Below, in pieces: positions 36,901 through 46,714 of a stretch of DNA of 64,000 nt. Within the stretch, counting starts at the first letter, position 1. Each line of letters opens with the position of its first letter. A model generated the notes under the pieces. That model worked only from the letters and a program-made list of their open reading frames with translations, was not told the origin of the DNA and ran no database searches. The stretch covers positions 35,454,496 through 35,518,495 of the forward strand of contig JBOZIK010000001.1 in the NCBI GenBank assembly GCA_051453625.1. Reading direction: 5' to 3'. Source of the stretch: Welwitschia mirabilis (Eukaryota > Gnetophyta > Gnetopsida > Welwitschiales). The position numbers and the translations under genes are program-made.

Positions 36901-37782
36901 AACTATCAACCATAATTCTTCTATTTTGTACTCTCATTTGAATCTTTAAATCAATTAATTAGTAAAAGAGTTGCTCTTAGCCTCATTCAAAGAGGGTGAA
37001 TTCAAATAAAAAATGTTTGGGCTCCCAATGAAAGAGGCCCTTCTTGTTGGCACTTAATTCATGATAAGTATAATCTTCCTTCTTCTTTTTCCAAGAGAAT
37101 TTACTTGCTTAATTCTAATCTTGACCAGAACATTGACAATGTTGTTCTCTTTGAAGAAGAGACCTCATGGCATTAGCCAAATAATGTTCCGTTTCTTAAT
37201 TATAATAGTAAAGAAGGCTACAGGCATAATCTACCTCACAATTAAAAACTTCTTAAGCTTAACCTCCTTTAGTCTGTTTAATTTTTCTTAATAGACTTGC
37301 CTTCAAGTTATTTCTAATTCTTGGAAAAAGCCAAATAGCATCTTATCTTTGGTGTCTTCTCTATCAAGGTCTGCCCCTTGGTGAACTCGTGATGAAAATA
37401 GAGCCTTGCTAACCTTTTTGTACTCATTGTAGTCCTTTTATCATACCTTTTAACATTGTAAGGTCGCTGCTTCTAGTTGGAATTGACTATGCAAATGCTT
37501 TACTAGTCTAAGGTTTCTTTTTGTCTTTGCGTTTTTCGTATTAGATATATTTCTTCAAATAGAACAAGGATTTTGTGAGAAGTTACTAGACATGCTCTCT
37601 TATCCAAAATGTAAAAGCTGTGCAACAATGATGTTTGTTCCAATGAGTATATAAACTTGTTCCCCTTCTCAAAAACCCCTTCTCAAATGTTTTTAGTAGT
37701 GTCCCTCCTTTTACTTTATTTTCAATTTTGTAACAAACTCACTATATCTAATAAGACCTTTTGTCAAAAAAATTAAATAAAG
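33984..37782 (+). pseudogene. LINE-1 ORF2 remnant (endonuclease and reverse transcriptase)
   Basis: A functional copy would nick target DNA and reverse-transcribe its RNA there. The apurinic-endonuclease-like start is at 33,984: MIKFTSWNVRGLSNSSKKYA, matching the plant L1 consensus SWNVRGL. Further on, IYQGFPLTAYLYILATNALS (about 35,961-36,020) corresponds to the RT block IRQGDPLSPYLFIL. FVDE at 36,106-36,117 stands where the catalytic FADD should be, so the second Asp is lost. Numerous stops and frameshifts show it is dead. The 3' end (37,741-37,782) is A-rich with an aataaag-like tail. It ends about 0.7 kb upstream of the laccase start codon in the same orientation. Confidence 0.75.
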
Positions 37783-38400
37783 AGTCCAACCATGTCCACT
37801 TGATAGTGATCTGAGAAGTGTCCACATGGAGTGATGATACAAAAGGGCATAATAGGTTCAATCATCTCCACGTCACACAGAGATTAAGCAATGTGGGCAG
37901 GTGCACACATCACTCTTTTAACTATTAAAGAAATGTCGTCAACGAATTAAGTAAAGAGGGGATTGGCCACATGAAGAAACACTAACATTAAAGCGTCATT
38001 TGCTTAAAAGCGACTCCGAACGAGCGAGGTGCCTGAGACCGACAAGCACGTGCTTTCTCTAGAAAAAGCACCTGCGGTGAGTAGTTGTGACTGCGCTCAC
38101 GTGCTTCCCCAAGGGAATTAGGTTAAACCTCGCTCAAATTTCTCAGCATTTTCAAAAACCTCTTTATTTCGTTCTTTTAAAGGTTTTTCAGGATCTACGA
38201 TCGTATTCTCCAAACCATCAAATTAGTTTTCAAAACTTTTATTTAAGATTAGTGACTCTTGTAAAGGCGCCCCATTCAGGCAACTGCTCTCTCACCGGTC
38301 TCCGAAGTGAAGGCAGGGGTGGTTCGAAGGCGTGCGGCACCTACACAAACACACATTATTGGACGCTTCTTCCTTGTCAATGTGGATCATTTATCAGTGC
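37783..38400 (+). promoter_or_regulatory. Laccase upstream region with two G-boxes
   Basis: Between the LINE tail and the TATA box the base composition rises from AT-rich to mixed. CACGTG G-box cores occur at 38,047-38,052 and 38,098-38,103, and ccacgtca lies near 37,869. G-boxes are bound by bZIP and bHLH factors. A role in this gene is inference. No exact lignin AC element was seen. Confidence 0.45.
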
Positions 38401-38403
38401 TTA

Positions 38404-38412
38404 TATATATAA
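38404..38412 (+). promoter_or_regulatory. TATA box of the laccase gene
   Basis: The string tatatataa lies about 55 bases before the ATG, so the 5' UTR would be roughly 25-30 bases. The start context gcaaccATGGC is a good plant translation start. Confidence 0.6.
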
Positions 38413-38464
38413 ATTCGTATGCGTACGCAGAATTTTCACAGTTGAGCTCCGCCCGGCGGCAACC

Positions 38465-40752
38465 ATGGCAGCACACAGCGTTCATCGGCTTCTCCTCGCG
38501 TTGTTCCTGGTGGTTTCTGCATCGTCGGCTTTCGCCGCAGTGCGCAGATATGACTGGGTTGTGAGTATCGAGTGTCTTCTTTCTCTTCTGCTGTTTTTGC
38601 TGGTTTTTTTTATTTCTTTTCTTTGTTGAAGTCTGAGTTGCGTTTGGATTTGTTTTGCTTGGGTAGCTTCGGCCGACGAACATAACAAGGCTCTGCCACA
38701 CCCAAGAACTGGTGACAGTGAACGGCATGTTTCCCGGGCCGACCCTTTACGCGCAGAACGGAGATCTGGTCATTGTCAATGTCTTCAACAACGCCAAATA
38801 CAATGCGACGCTCCACTGGTAAGTGTGTCCGTCACAGAGACTACGCAGAGCTTTGGGGTTTTGCGTGTTAACAGTGCGGTGGTGTGTGCGCAGGCACGGT
38901 GTCAAGCAGCGCAAGAATCCGTGGGTCGATGGGCCAGAGTTTGTGACGCAGTGTCCAATCAGGCCCGGAGAAAGATACACTTACAGATTCAAGATCGAGG
39001 ATCAACAAGGCACTCTCTTCTGGCATGCTCATTACTCTTGGCTCCGAGCCACTGTTCACGGCGCTATTGTCATTCATCCCAAGCCGTCTCAAGGTTACCC
39101 GTATCCCCACCCCGGCCACGAGGAGGTCGTAATACTAGGTACGCCAACGCGATATCTTTCAGAACTGCAATCATAAAGTTTTAAAACGTCCCAACTCTTA
39201 AAAAAGAATGCAGAAAGCCAAAAGCTGATGAAATCGCTGAATAATGAGCTCCATTTCTCGTTTCCCGAAGCATTAGACTAACGTTGTTACTTCTTGGGCT
39301 CCGCGCAGGCGAATGGTGGAACGAGGACCCCATGAGATTGGAATACGAGTTCATGTACAGTGGCGGAAGTCCGAAAATCTCCAACACTCTTCTCATTAAC
39401 GGACAACCCGGACGCCTCCTTGCCTGCTCCGGTAACTGCCTTCCCTTTCTAAATCTTCTTCCTTTTTTCTGTTCCCCATTTCTCTAGAATCCTTCAAAAG
39501 CCTTCTTCATTTTCCCTTTTCCTTTGATAATCCAGAACCTTCATAACCTTTATTTTTCCTTTGTTTGCTATCTTTCTTCTTCTGTTTCATAGAGACGCCA
39601 CGCATAAAAATCCAAGAAGGAAAGGGCGCACTTCTGCGAATAGTAAACGCAGCAATGGCCTACACAATGTTTTTGGGTATCCACGGTCACAACCTCACAG
39701 TGGTCGCCGCCGACGCGATCTACACAAAACCCCTCACAACCGACGTAATCGCGATAGGCCCGGGCGAGACCACAGACGTCCTTCTGACGACGCAGGGCAA
39801 GTGCGGAGAAACCCACTATATGGCCACACACGTCTACTGGGGCACTAACAAAGTCCCCTGTCAAGGCACCGTCGCAACCGCAATCATCGAATACACTTGC
39901 GACGGCTCCACCAACTCAAACTCTACTCCGACAACAGTCCCCTCTCTTCCTCCCATTGGCGATTCGGATCGCGCAGAAGCCTATTACAGCGCTCTGCGCA
40001 GCCTTAACAGCGAATCTTACCCATCCATCGTCCCGCAGGGCGTAATGGACAACAATCTTTTCTATGTCGAAATCCCCGGCATGTTGCCCTGCGATCACCC
40101 CAACTTTACCTGTCAGGGCCCCTACGACGAGCGCATCATCGCCGGCCTGAACAACATTTCTTTTCTCGAACCCAGAACCACATCCATCCTTGAAGCATAT
40201 TATTTCAACATTTCTGGTGTCTACACCGCCGATTTCCCCGACCGTCCGCCAGAGGTTTTTAACTTTACAAACACGACATGGCCGGTGACCTACAGTGTCA
40301 AGGCGACAAAGGCGCGAGCTCTGAAGTTCAACTCCACTGTCGAACTTGTTCTGCAGTCCGTCGGCATCTTCGGCGGGGAAAATCACAACTTTCATCTGCA
40401 CGGCCACGATTTCTGGGTAGTCGGTAGGGGATTCGGAAACTACGATCCGCTGGAGGCGCCGAAGCATTTCAATTTGGCTGATCCGCCGAAGAAAAATACC
40501 TTCAATTTGCCGTTCAATGGCTGGGCAGTGATCCGTTTCGTCGCAGATAACCCCGGCGTTTGGTTCTTCCACTGTCACGTGGATTATCATATGTCGATCG
40601 GCATGTCGATGGTTTTCATTACAGAAGACGGGCCTGGCGCCGATGAGAAGATGCTTCCGCCTCCGCCAAGTTTCCGGAGGTGCTCCTGTCACCAAACGGA
40701 GTCCGGCTTGGCCGAGAAGTCGACAAAGTTTGATGCGACAGCGGCCTTCTAG
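38465..40752 (+). CDS. Plant laccase, secreted multicopper oxidase (591 aa, 5 exons)
   Basis: Laccases oxidise monolignols and other phenolics in the cell wall while reducing O2 to water. Exons are 38,465-38,560, 38,667-38,818, 38,894-39,138, 39,309-39,431 and 39,593-40,752, all with GT-AG introns of 75-170 bp, totalling 1,776 nt. Residues 1-24 form a signal peptide ending AFA. All copper motifs are present: HWHG (82-85), WHAH (126-129), HNFHLHGH (470-477) and HCHVDYHMSIGM (532-543). Cys533 is the T1 ligand and Met543 the axial residue. TQCPIRPG (101-108) favours laccase over ascorbate oxidase. Several N-glycosylation sequons include N37 and N78. Oddities are axial Met instead of the usual Leu, a tail of 22 residues after the terminal FRRC cysteine, and one long last exon. 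Confidence 0.93.
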
Positions 40753-40902
40753 TGGTATTCGTTAGGGTGACTGTTACCAGAGGCAATGGTGCAACAAACG
40801 AGGATGCCCGTGATTTTTTTCAGCCGTGTTGTGCTTGGGTCAATACACTGCAGATTATTTAACATAAAGTTTATATGAGCGTGACGTAGATTCTATCGAG
40901 TA

Positions 40903-40908
40903 AATAAA
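40903..40908 (+). terminator. Probable polyadenylation signal of the laccase
   Basis: AATAAA about 150 bases after the stop codon. G+C content drops back to the AT-rich background just after it. Confidence 0.5.
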
Positions 40909-41949
40909 TTTTTGTGATAGGTCTTATGTGTTAAGCAAGAAATGTTTATAAGCCTATCCATCCTATACTGAATGCCCTTCCCAAATACCTCAGCAAATAC
41001 AGACATAATTGTATTTGGAACATAGCACACTGGAAGCTTGAATTTGTAAAATCAAATCTTATTTATTAGGAGTTATATACATATGTATTTCTTTTTGGTG
41101 GGGGGTGTTGAGCAACAACTTTTAATGATCATAGTTGCTCGAGGACTACTACAATTGTTTAAATGAATGATTTAATTATGCTTAGTTATATTAGTTATAT
41201 TATATCAATTTGTTCATTATTTGAACTCACAACTTTTTAAGATGGGAGATGAGTATCTTGATTACCATCTTATTAGCTTTAATATTACAAGACTCTTTTA
41301 TCTTTTCAAAAGAAACAATCATATTAAGGCCTATTTATTAAAGAAGCAATAAAAAATAAAGTATGCACCTCATTGCTTTTGTGGAGGAGAATAAGGGATC
41401 AAATGTTTATTTGTAAGTGAGGCATAATTTCTCTTCTCATCGAAATTGAAGGTTTAGTATACTAATGTATGGCATTTGATGGTGGATATACTAAATCACC
41501 TAAAAAGGAATATATCATTCTTTTCAAACTATAAGAATTTGACTGAGGACATCACCTTTAAGTAATGGCAAGAAGGTAAAAGATCACAAGAATGAAAACA
41601 AGATCATTTGTATATCTAGTAATTGTTACAAAAGTTTCTCATGAAAACAACCTTTTATAAAAGTGTAGTATATTTCTAATATTTGTATAAAATAATAAAG
41701 TTAAGAATGAAAAATAGATAAGAGTGCCAAGTGTTGTAATGATCCCAAAACCTTGTTTTAGAAATTGTTACCTATTGTGTTGAAGCTCACTTGTTATGCT
41801 AATTTATTTGATGTAATACTCTATTTAAGAGTTATAATAACTGTTCAAAGGATGTANNNNNNNNNNNNNNNNNNNNNNNNNNNNNNNNNNNNNNNNNNNN
41901 NNNNNNNNNNNNNNNNNNNNNNNNNNNNNNNNNNNNNNNNNNNNNNNNN
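40909..41949. other. AT-rich intergenic stretch ending in a 93-N gap
   Basis: No gene is recognisable. The N run at 41,857-41,949 has 93 bases rather than 100, so it is probably a size-estimated gap. Confidence 0.5.
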
Positions 41950-42262
41950 ATAGGGTTTACTGAACCCTTGACAAACTGGTGTGGCCCTACAGTGGTCCCA
42001 CAAATTGGACCTTGAAGGCAGTATAAATCCTAGCTGGTCCGCTTATCAAAGGTCTTATACTTGGTATAATGGATTGTTGAACGTTTCATCAAAATACCAT
42101 GTAACCAAGACGAGTATTTTATTATTTTATTTTGTTATCTTATTTTTAATGTAATAGAGATTATATGTTTTTTTCTCCAAACACCTTTGATATGGTGGAA
42201 TGCTATTCATAATTACTATTGAAAATAAATGCTAAAAGAAGAGGAATTAGGATCTATCACAA
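41950..42262 (+). mobile_element. Right part of a copia-like LTR
   Basis: It directly precedes a primer-binding site and contains a TATA-like agtataaatcc near 42,020. The left end is lost in or before the gap. Confidence 0.5.
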
Positions 42263-42263
42263 T

Positions 42264-42275
42264 TGGTATTAGAGC
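42264..42275 (+). promoter_or_regulatory. Primer-binding site for initiator Met tRNA
   Basis: TGGTATTAGAGC differs by one C-to-T transition from TGGTATCAGAGC, the standard plant retrotransposon site complementary to the 3' end of initiator tRNA-Met. Confidence 0.75.
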
Positions 42276-42289
42276 AAAACTTTTACGTC

Positions 42290-42900
42290 CCAACACTAGG
42301 ACTTAGGACTTAGTGTAGAAGGGCATTAGTAACCCACAAGGATCAAATGATTTATTTGGAGAACAGACTAATGTGTTCCTAAACATGTCCAATTAGGAAT
42401 TATGTTTCTGAAGCCTTAAAAAAACACTTATTAACATTTAACTAATGTCTTTGATAAAAGATAAGTACTCAAATTGTTATGCCAGTATTATCAACAGAAT
42501 AAGTGGTAAAAACTAATGGCATTTTTTGGGCAATGAAGTTAAGGCAAATTTCCTTATTAACACTCTTCAAAACTCATTATTTTAAGGTCTATCCAATGTT
42601 CTTGTACACAACTAAAATAACTAAATGAGGTTTCAAAACAATGTCTAATTTATGGCTTTGAAAAAATTACTCAGATAATGATGATATCAAATGAGAGCTA
42701 GCAAATATTATTCCATGCCATTGCCTCAAGAATAACAATGTCATAGATAAAAGTAGTGCTACATTTTGAAGAAGAGAGGTTGCTTGCATCAAATATGAAG
42801 AAGAGAGGTTTCAGACTTCTAAGCATTTAAACAATATTCACTTATTTTGTTAGGTTTTCTTGAGATAAGTAGAGAATTAGGATTTTAAGACAAGTGCCTA
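42290..42900 (+). pseudogene. Copia-like gag remnant
   Basis: Capsid-type reading just after the primer-binding site. KTNGIFWAMKLR near 42,510-42,545 resembles the FDGTNFxxWKxKM start of Ty1/copia gag. Frames break repeatedly and no polymerase follows. Assignment to copia rests on the primer-binding site plus this weak motif. Confidence 0.4.
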
Positions 42901-43616
42901 ATAAGATTTAATCACAGCCAACCCATAATCATCCAGCAAAAGAAAATCTCAAAATTTATTAATGCTCTAAAATGACTAATCTTCTTTTCAAAATTCTTTG
43001 AAACGTTAAAATATCAAGCCTCTTTTTGCATATACCAGCAAATGTTAAACAGAGCTACGAAAATCTAAGGGATAGAATTGCACAAGGGCAAGGATTACAT
43101 TTTTGATAAAAATCTGAAACATGAGAGAGTATTGAGTGGTTTCTTCTTAGCTATTGTTCTCTTTTAATGTGACAAATTAGTAACTGCAAATGTTAGTGAG
43201 AAGGAATCAACACAGGGGACAAACATTGCTAAATATTAAGGCTTTCAAATGACATTTCAACTAAATTCAATGTGCAAATTTATTAGACATTTTGCTGGTA
43301 TTTAATGATGACACTGCCAAGAAAACAAGACTGAAAGTGTTAATTGGCATGGCATCAGCAACTATAAAAAATATCTAAGGCTTTAAGCCAGATGGAATGA
43401 GGTAATGAAAGACTCAAAAATTGATTTCAACCATTTAATAGTGAAACATAAAATTTGCAAACCATACTAGAGTTTCAAGTTCCAATAATTAATGTTGCAC
43501 ATGCATTTCAAACACAAATGGAAATTTTATTTGAAATTGATTCAAGAACTGTAACAAAATACATGCTGAATTTATAAACACAAGAAGTATTTCCCCCACA
43601 AGCCCCTCCTGGCAAC
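42901..43616. other. No recognisable gene
   Basis: AT-rich sequence without family motifs. It may hold further decayed copia internal sequence. Confidence 0.4.
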
Positions 43617-43687
43617 AAAAAAACAAAAAAAGAGAGAAAGAAAAAGAGAGAAAAAAAAAAGAGAGAAAGAAAAAGAAAAAAAAAACT
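43617..43687. repeat. Purine-only low-complexity tract
   Basis: About 70 bases of A and G (gagagaaagaaaaagagag type) on the plus strand, nearly free of pyrimidines. Confidence 0.85.
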
Positions 43688-43913
43688 GATATGATGAAGT
43701 ATGCATCTTGCTCCTACCTTGAATCTTCAAACTTGTAAATGCTACAAACTCTAAATCTTCTACAAAAAACCTTCAATTCCCCCTTCCTCTTGACAAAGAA
43801 GAAGGGTTTTTAAATACATGTTCTGAATGCCAAAAACAAGGAAGATAAACAACAGACATTGCAAATAGATAACAAAAATGATAAATATAAGAGATAGAGT
43901 TGTCTTTCACTAT

Positions 43914-45300
43914 TCAAGGAGATTGGTTTGATTTGGGTTTAATGATGCAATCCATATTTGCGTAATCTCCTACATGCAGTTTGAGTTTGCTTCCTTTTGT
44001 TGAAACAACACCTGCAAGTTTAGCTAATAACGATTGTCATGATACGGCATATTATTTAATCATTTTAGCATATATTTTAATGGCCAACATATGCAAGGCT
44101 AAAACTAGTGTAATATTTTGAGAAGATTAAATTAAAAGCATTCATCTAATGTTTGTGTCCTTAATGACATCAAGTCAAGATGAGTTGTAACAAAAACTGA
44201 TCCACACAAAAACAAACTATGATAGTAGCGGAATAACAAACAGGCCTCAATGGCCTAAAATAGAAATAAACTAATAAAAAACATACATCATTGAGGGTCA
44301 TTCTTCTATGAGCAAGAAGGCCCTAGTAAAGGATTGAGTAGGTTACACAGGATTTCTTCATCATCATCATCAGGCAATAAATAGTTTAACATAATCATTT
44401 TACTATAATAATGGTTTAACAAAGTGATAATATATTTCAGGGAATTTTCAAAGTATTCGCTAGACACCCGAAGACTATGATAAAAGGCGTAGAGATATTC
44501 CTTGGCAACCACCAACTATTCTAGAGAACAATTTAGGACCTGTTTTAAGTGGGTAATGTAATCATTCTTCTATGCAAATGCAGAGATAATCACTTCTATT
44601 TGAGCTTACTTACTCCGAAGAGATTGGTTCTCCAAATGCATGGAGCCTAATTTTACCTGTAATAAGCACTATTAGGAACAAAATGCCATATCANNNNNNN
44701 NNNNNNNNNNNNNNNNNNNNNNNNNNNNNNNNNNNNNNNNNNNNNNNNNNNNNNNNNNNNNNNNNNNNNNNNNNNNNNNNNNNNNNNNNNNNNGAAGAGA
44801 TTGGTTCTCCAAATGCATGGAGCCTAATTTTACCTGTAATAAGCACTATTAGGAACAAAATGCCATATCAAACATTTCATAGTAGAGAAAGAGCCAAATG
44901 ATCATTGTGAGATACCTCCAACATCTAAAGACAAACTTTGAAAGATTCCAATTGGCACATCTTGCGATGCGCCATGTAGTCTGCTACTTCCAAGTCATTA
45001 ACAATGAATTTAAATTTCCGGCAAATAGATCTTCATAAAGGATCTACTAGATGAAAAGCTATAAATCCCCTAGAATGAGCAAGCTGGAAATCCTATTCAA
45101 AATTGCATCCCTGATACTCATGACAGATAAAGGCATCACCACAGCAAGAATGTTTGGTCACCTGCTAAACAATAAGACCCTTCAGTTATTAAGCTTGATT
45201 AATCTAGACTATCATAGCATAGATCTTTGGCATCAAGTCAACAATAATTCTAGAAAAAATCCTAGCAATATTTTGAGTAGATGATGAAACCTATGTAGAT
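43914..45300 (-). other. Exon-like open segments, possible 3' part of an unrecognised gene
   Basis: Several minus-strand segments stay open between plausible splice sites. At 44,306-44,515 a 69-codon frame includes EYLYAFYHSLRVSSEYF and the acidic LLPDDDDEEILCNLL. At 43,914-44,011 a segment after a ttgcag acceptor encodes VVSTKGSKLKLHVGDY and ends in TGA. Around 44,645 a 43-base segment lies between attacag and gtaagtaag. A 100-N gap (44,694-44,793) with a 77-bp identical repeat on each side sits here. In-frame stops occur between segments, so it may be a relic. No family was recognised. Confidence 0.3.
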
Positions 45301-45409
45301 GATGCTAAAGGAGGAGGATGAGAAGTTGCAAACAAGATACAGGGTTGCACTTGGACATTGTAGCAAAGTTTCTTAAACCCAAAGAAAGTGTTGTAGAAAA
45401 ATCCATGAC

Positions 45410-46078
45410 CTATATAAATGGGTCATCATTGGTCATTCCACCAGAATAATCCTCTTTGAACTTAGACATCAAAGGAGTTAATAATCCCGTTAATGAAGAC
45501 AAGCTAACAGGATCACGTACTATCACATGAGAATGAATACTTTTGTATTCATCTAGACTTAACTTTTCCTTCTCCTAAACCAAGGTTGAAGAAGAAAGTT
45601 AAATATCTTCCTATAACTGGGTTTCAGATGAATCTTATCAAGTATTGAAATTAGCATCAAATAGAAATAAGAAAATAACAATTAAAGAATTCATATCCTA
45701 ACATGATGCTTGTGACAATGAGGGATCACCAAACGAGAGCATTCCTTTTCTTCCTTTGTATTGTTGAAAGTAGTAATAGGAGCAAAAGTTAATAGTTGAA
45801 GGGCTTTTCCTTTTCCCTTAAAATGAGAGGTCTTTGAAGAAGTTTCTTCATAAATTTCCATCTACAACATCATAGAGAAAGAGGATAATGAACAAGCAAT
45901 AGTAAGTACCCATTTAAAAGGTAAGAAGATAAATTACCTGATTAGAATATACCCCACTTATTAAATAATAATACATGTCAGTTTCTTCATTAAAAGAGAG
46001 ATGACAACCATAAGGATCAATTTTAGGAAGGGATTCCAAAGGCATGACAATGGGAGAAGGGAGATTAATTTGTTTCAT
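45410..46078 (-). CDS. Candidate three-exon gene of unknown function (154 aa)
   Basis: Minus-strand exons 46,078-45,938, 45,861-45,703 and 45,574-45,410 join in phase 0 across GT-AG introns of 76 and 128 bp. They give ATG, 154 codons and a stop at 45,410-45,412. Exon 1 encodes MKQINLPSPIVMPLES and EETDMYYYLISGVYSNQ. Exon 2 encodes MEIYEETSSKTSHFKGKGKA. Exon 3 encodes SLSSLTGLLTPLMSKFKEDY. I see no signal peptide, membrane segment or known motif, and I do not recognise the family. The stop abuts another possible donor (tatag/gtcatg), so the true protein may continue into the open segments to the left, making this the 5' part of a larger gene. It could also be a young pseudogene. Confidence 0.4.
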
Positions 46079-46714
46079 ATTCTCAAAATGATTCCCACCA
46101 CAAAAAGAAAAATAAAGAGAAAGAATAATGTTTTCACAACTTAAAATCTAGAATGTAAATTTTACTTCATTCTAGTCAAGTGCAAAATAAGTTTTGAGTA
46201 AATACTATAAAGAAAACCTCATGATCTTGAATGATAGATAGAAGATAGATAGCATACTATGGAGTTTGTGAGGCATGAGAATAAACAAAACCTATTCTTG
46301 TAATAAGAAGTTCTAAGCAGTATACTATAAGACTGCAATTACATTTATAAGGATGCCATTGGTCGTTAATAAAATTAAAAAAAGTAGTTTGAAAGAAATT
46401 CAATAACTCATAACTCAAAAATATCACAAGTTTAAGAAAGATATCAAAAAGGTCAAAAATACACTTTATGGCTTCAGAAATTATGGAAATCGCACCACAT
46501 CTAGGATGCTAGAAGGTATGATAGCATGATCATAAGAAGCACAAATGGAATCTAAAATAAGAGAGACCTTAGAGGAATGAATATTGAAATATGGGAAGAA
46601 GAGGAGATCAAATATTGAAACTAAGTACCCACTCAAATTTAGACTTTAGTTACTAGGTCATATACGTTTTCATTAGCAAATCTAAGGTTACTTTTTAATC
46701 ATATAATACAAGTG
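46079..46714. other. No recognisable gene
   Basis: AT-rich sequence between the candidate gene and the gypsy LTR. It would include the 5' UTR and promoter of the minus-strand candidate. Confidence 0.4.

Noticed and set aside
38087-38629. 180-codon plus-strand frame over the laccase promoter and first exon
   Set aside because: It runs through the TATA box and into intron 1. Only its last part, from 38,465, is the true laccase first exon.
39916-40695. 259-codon open frame on the minus strand
   Set aside because: It is antisense to the laccase last exon. Its openness follows from the GC-rich codon use of the real gene, and it has no motif of its own.
38465-40752. Ascorbate oxidase instead of laccase
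   Set aside because: The axial Met would fit ascorbate oxidase. The TQCPIRPG block, LINGQPG, exon sizes and the LPPPP-FRRC ending fit plant laccases better.
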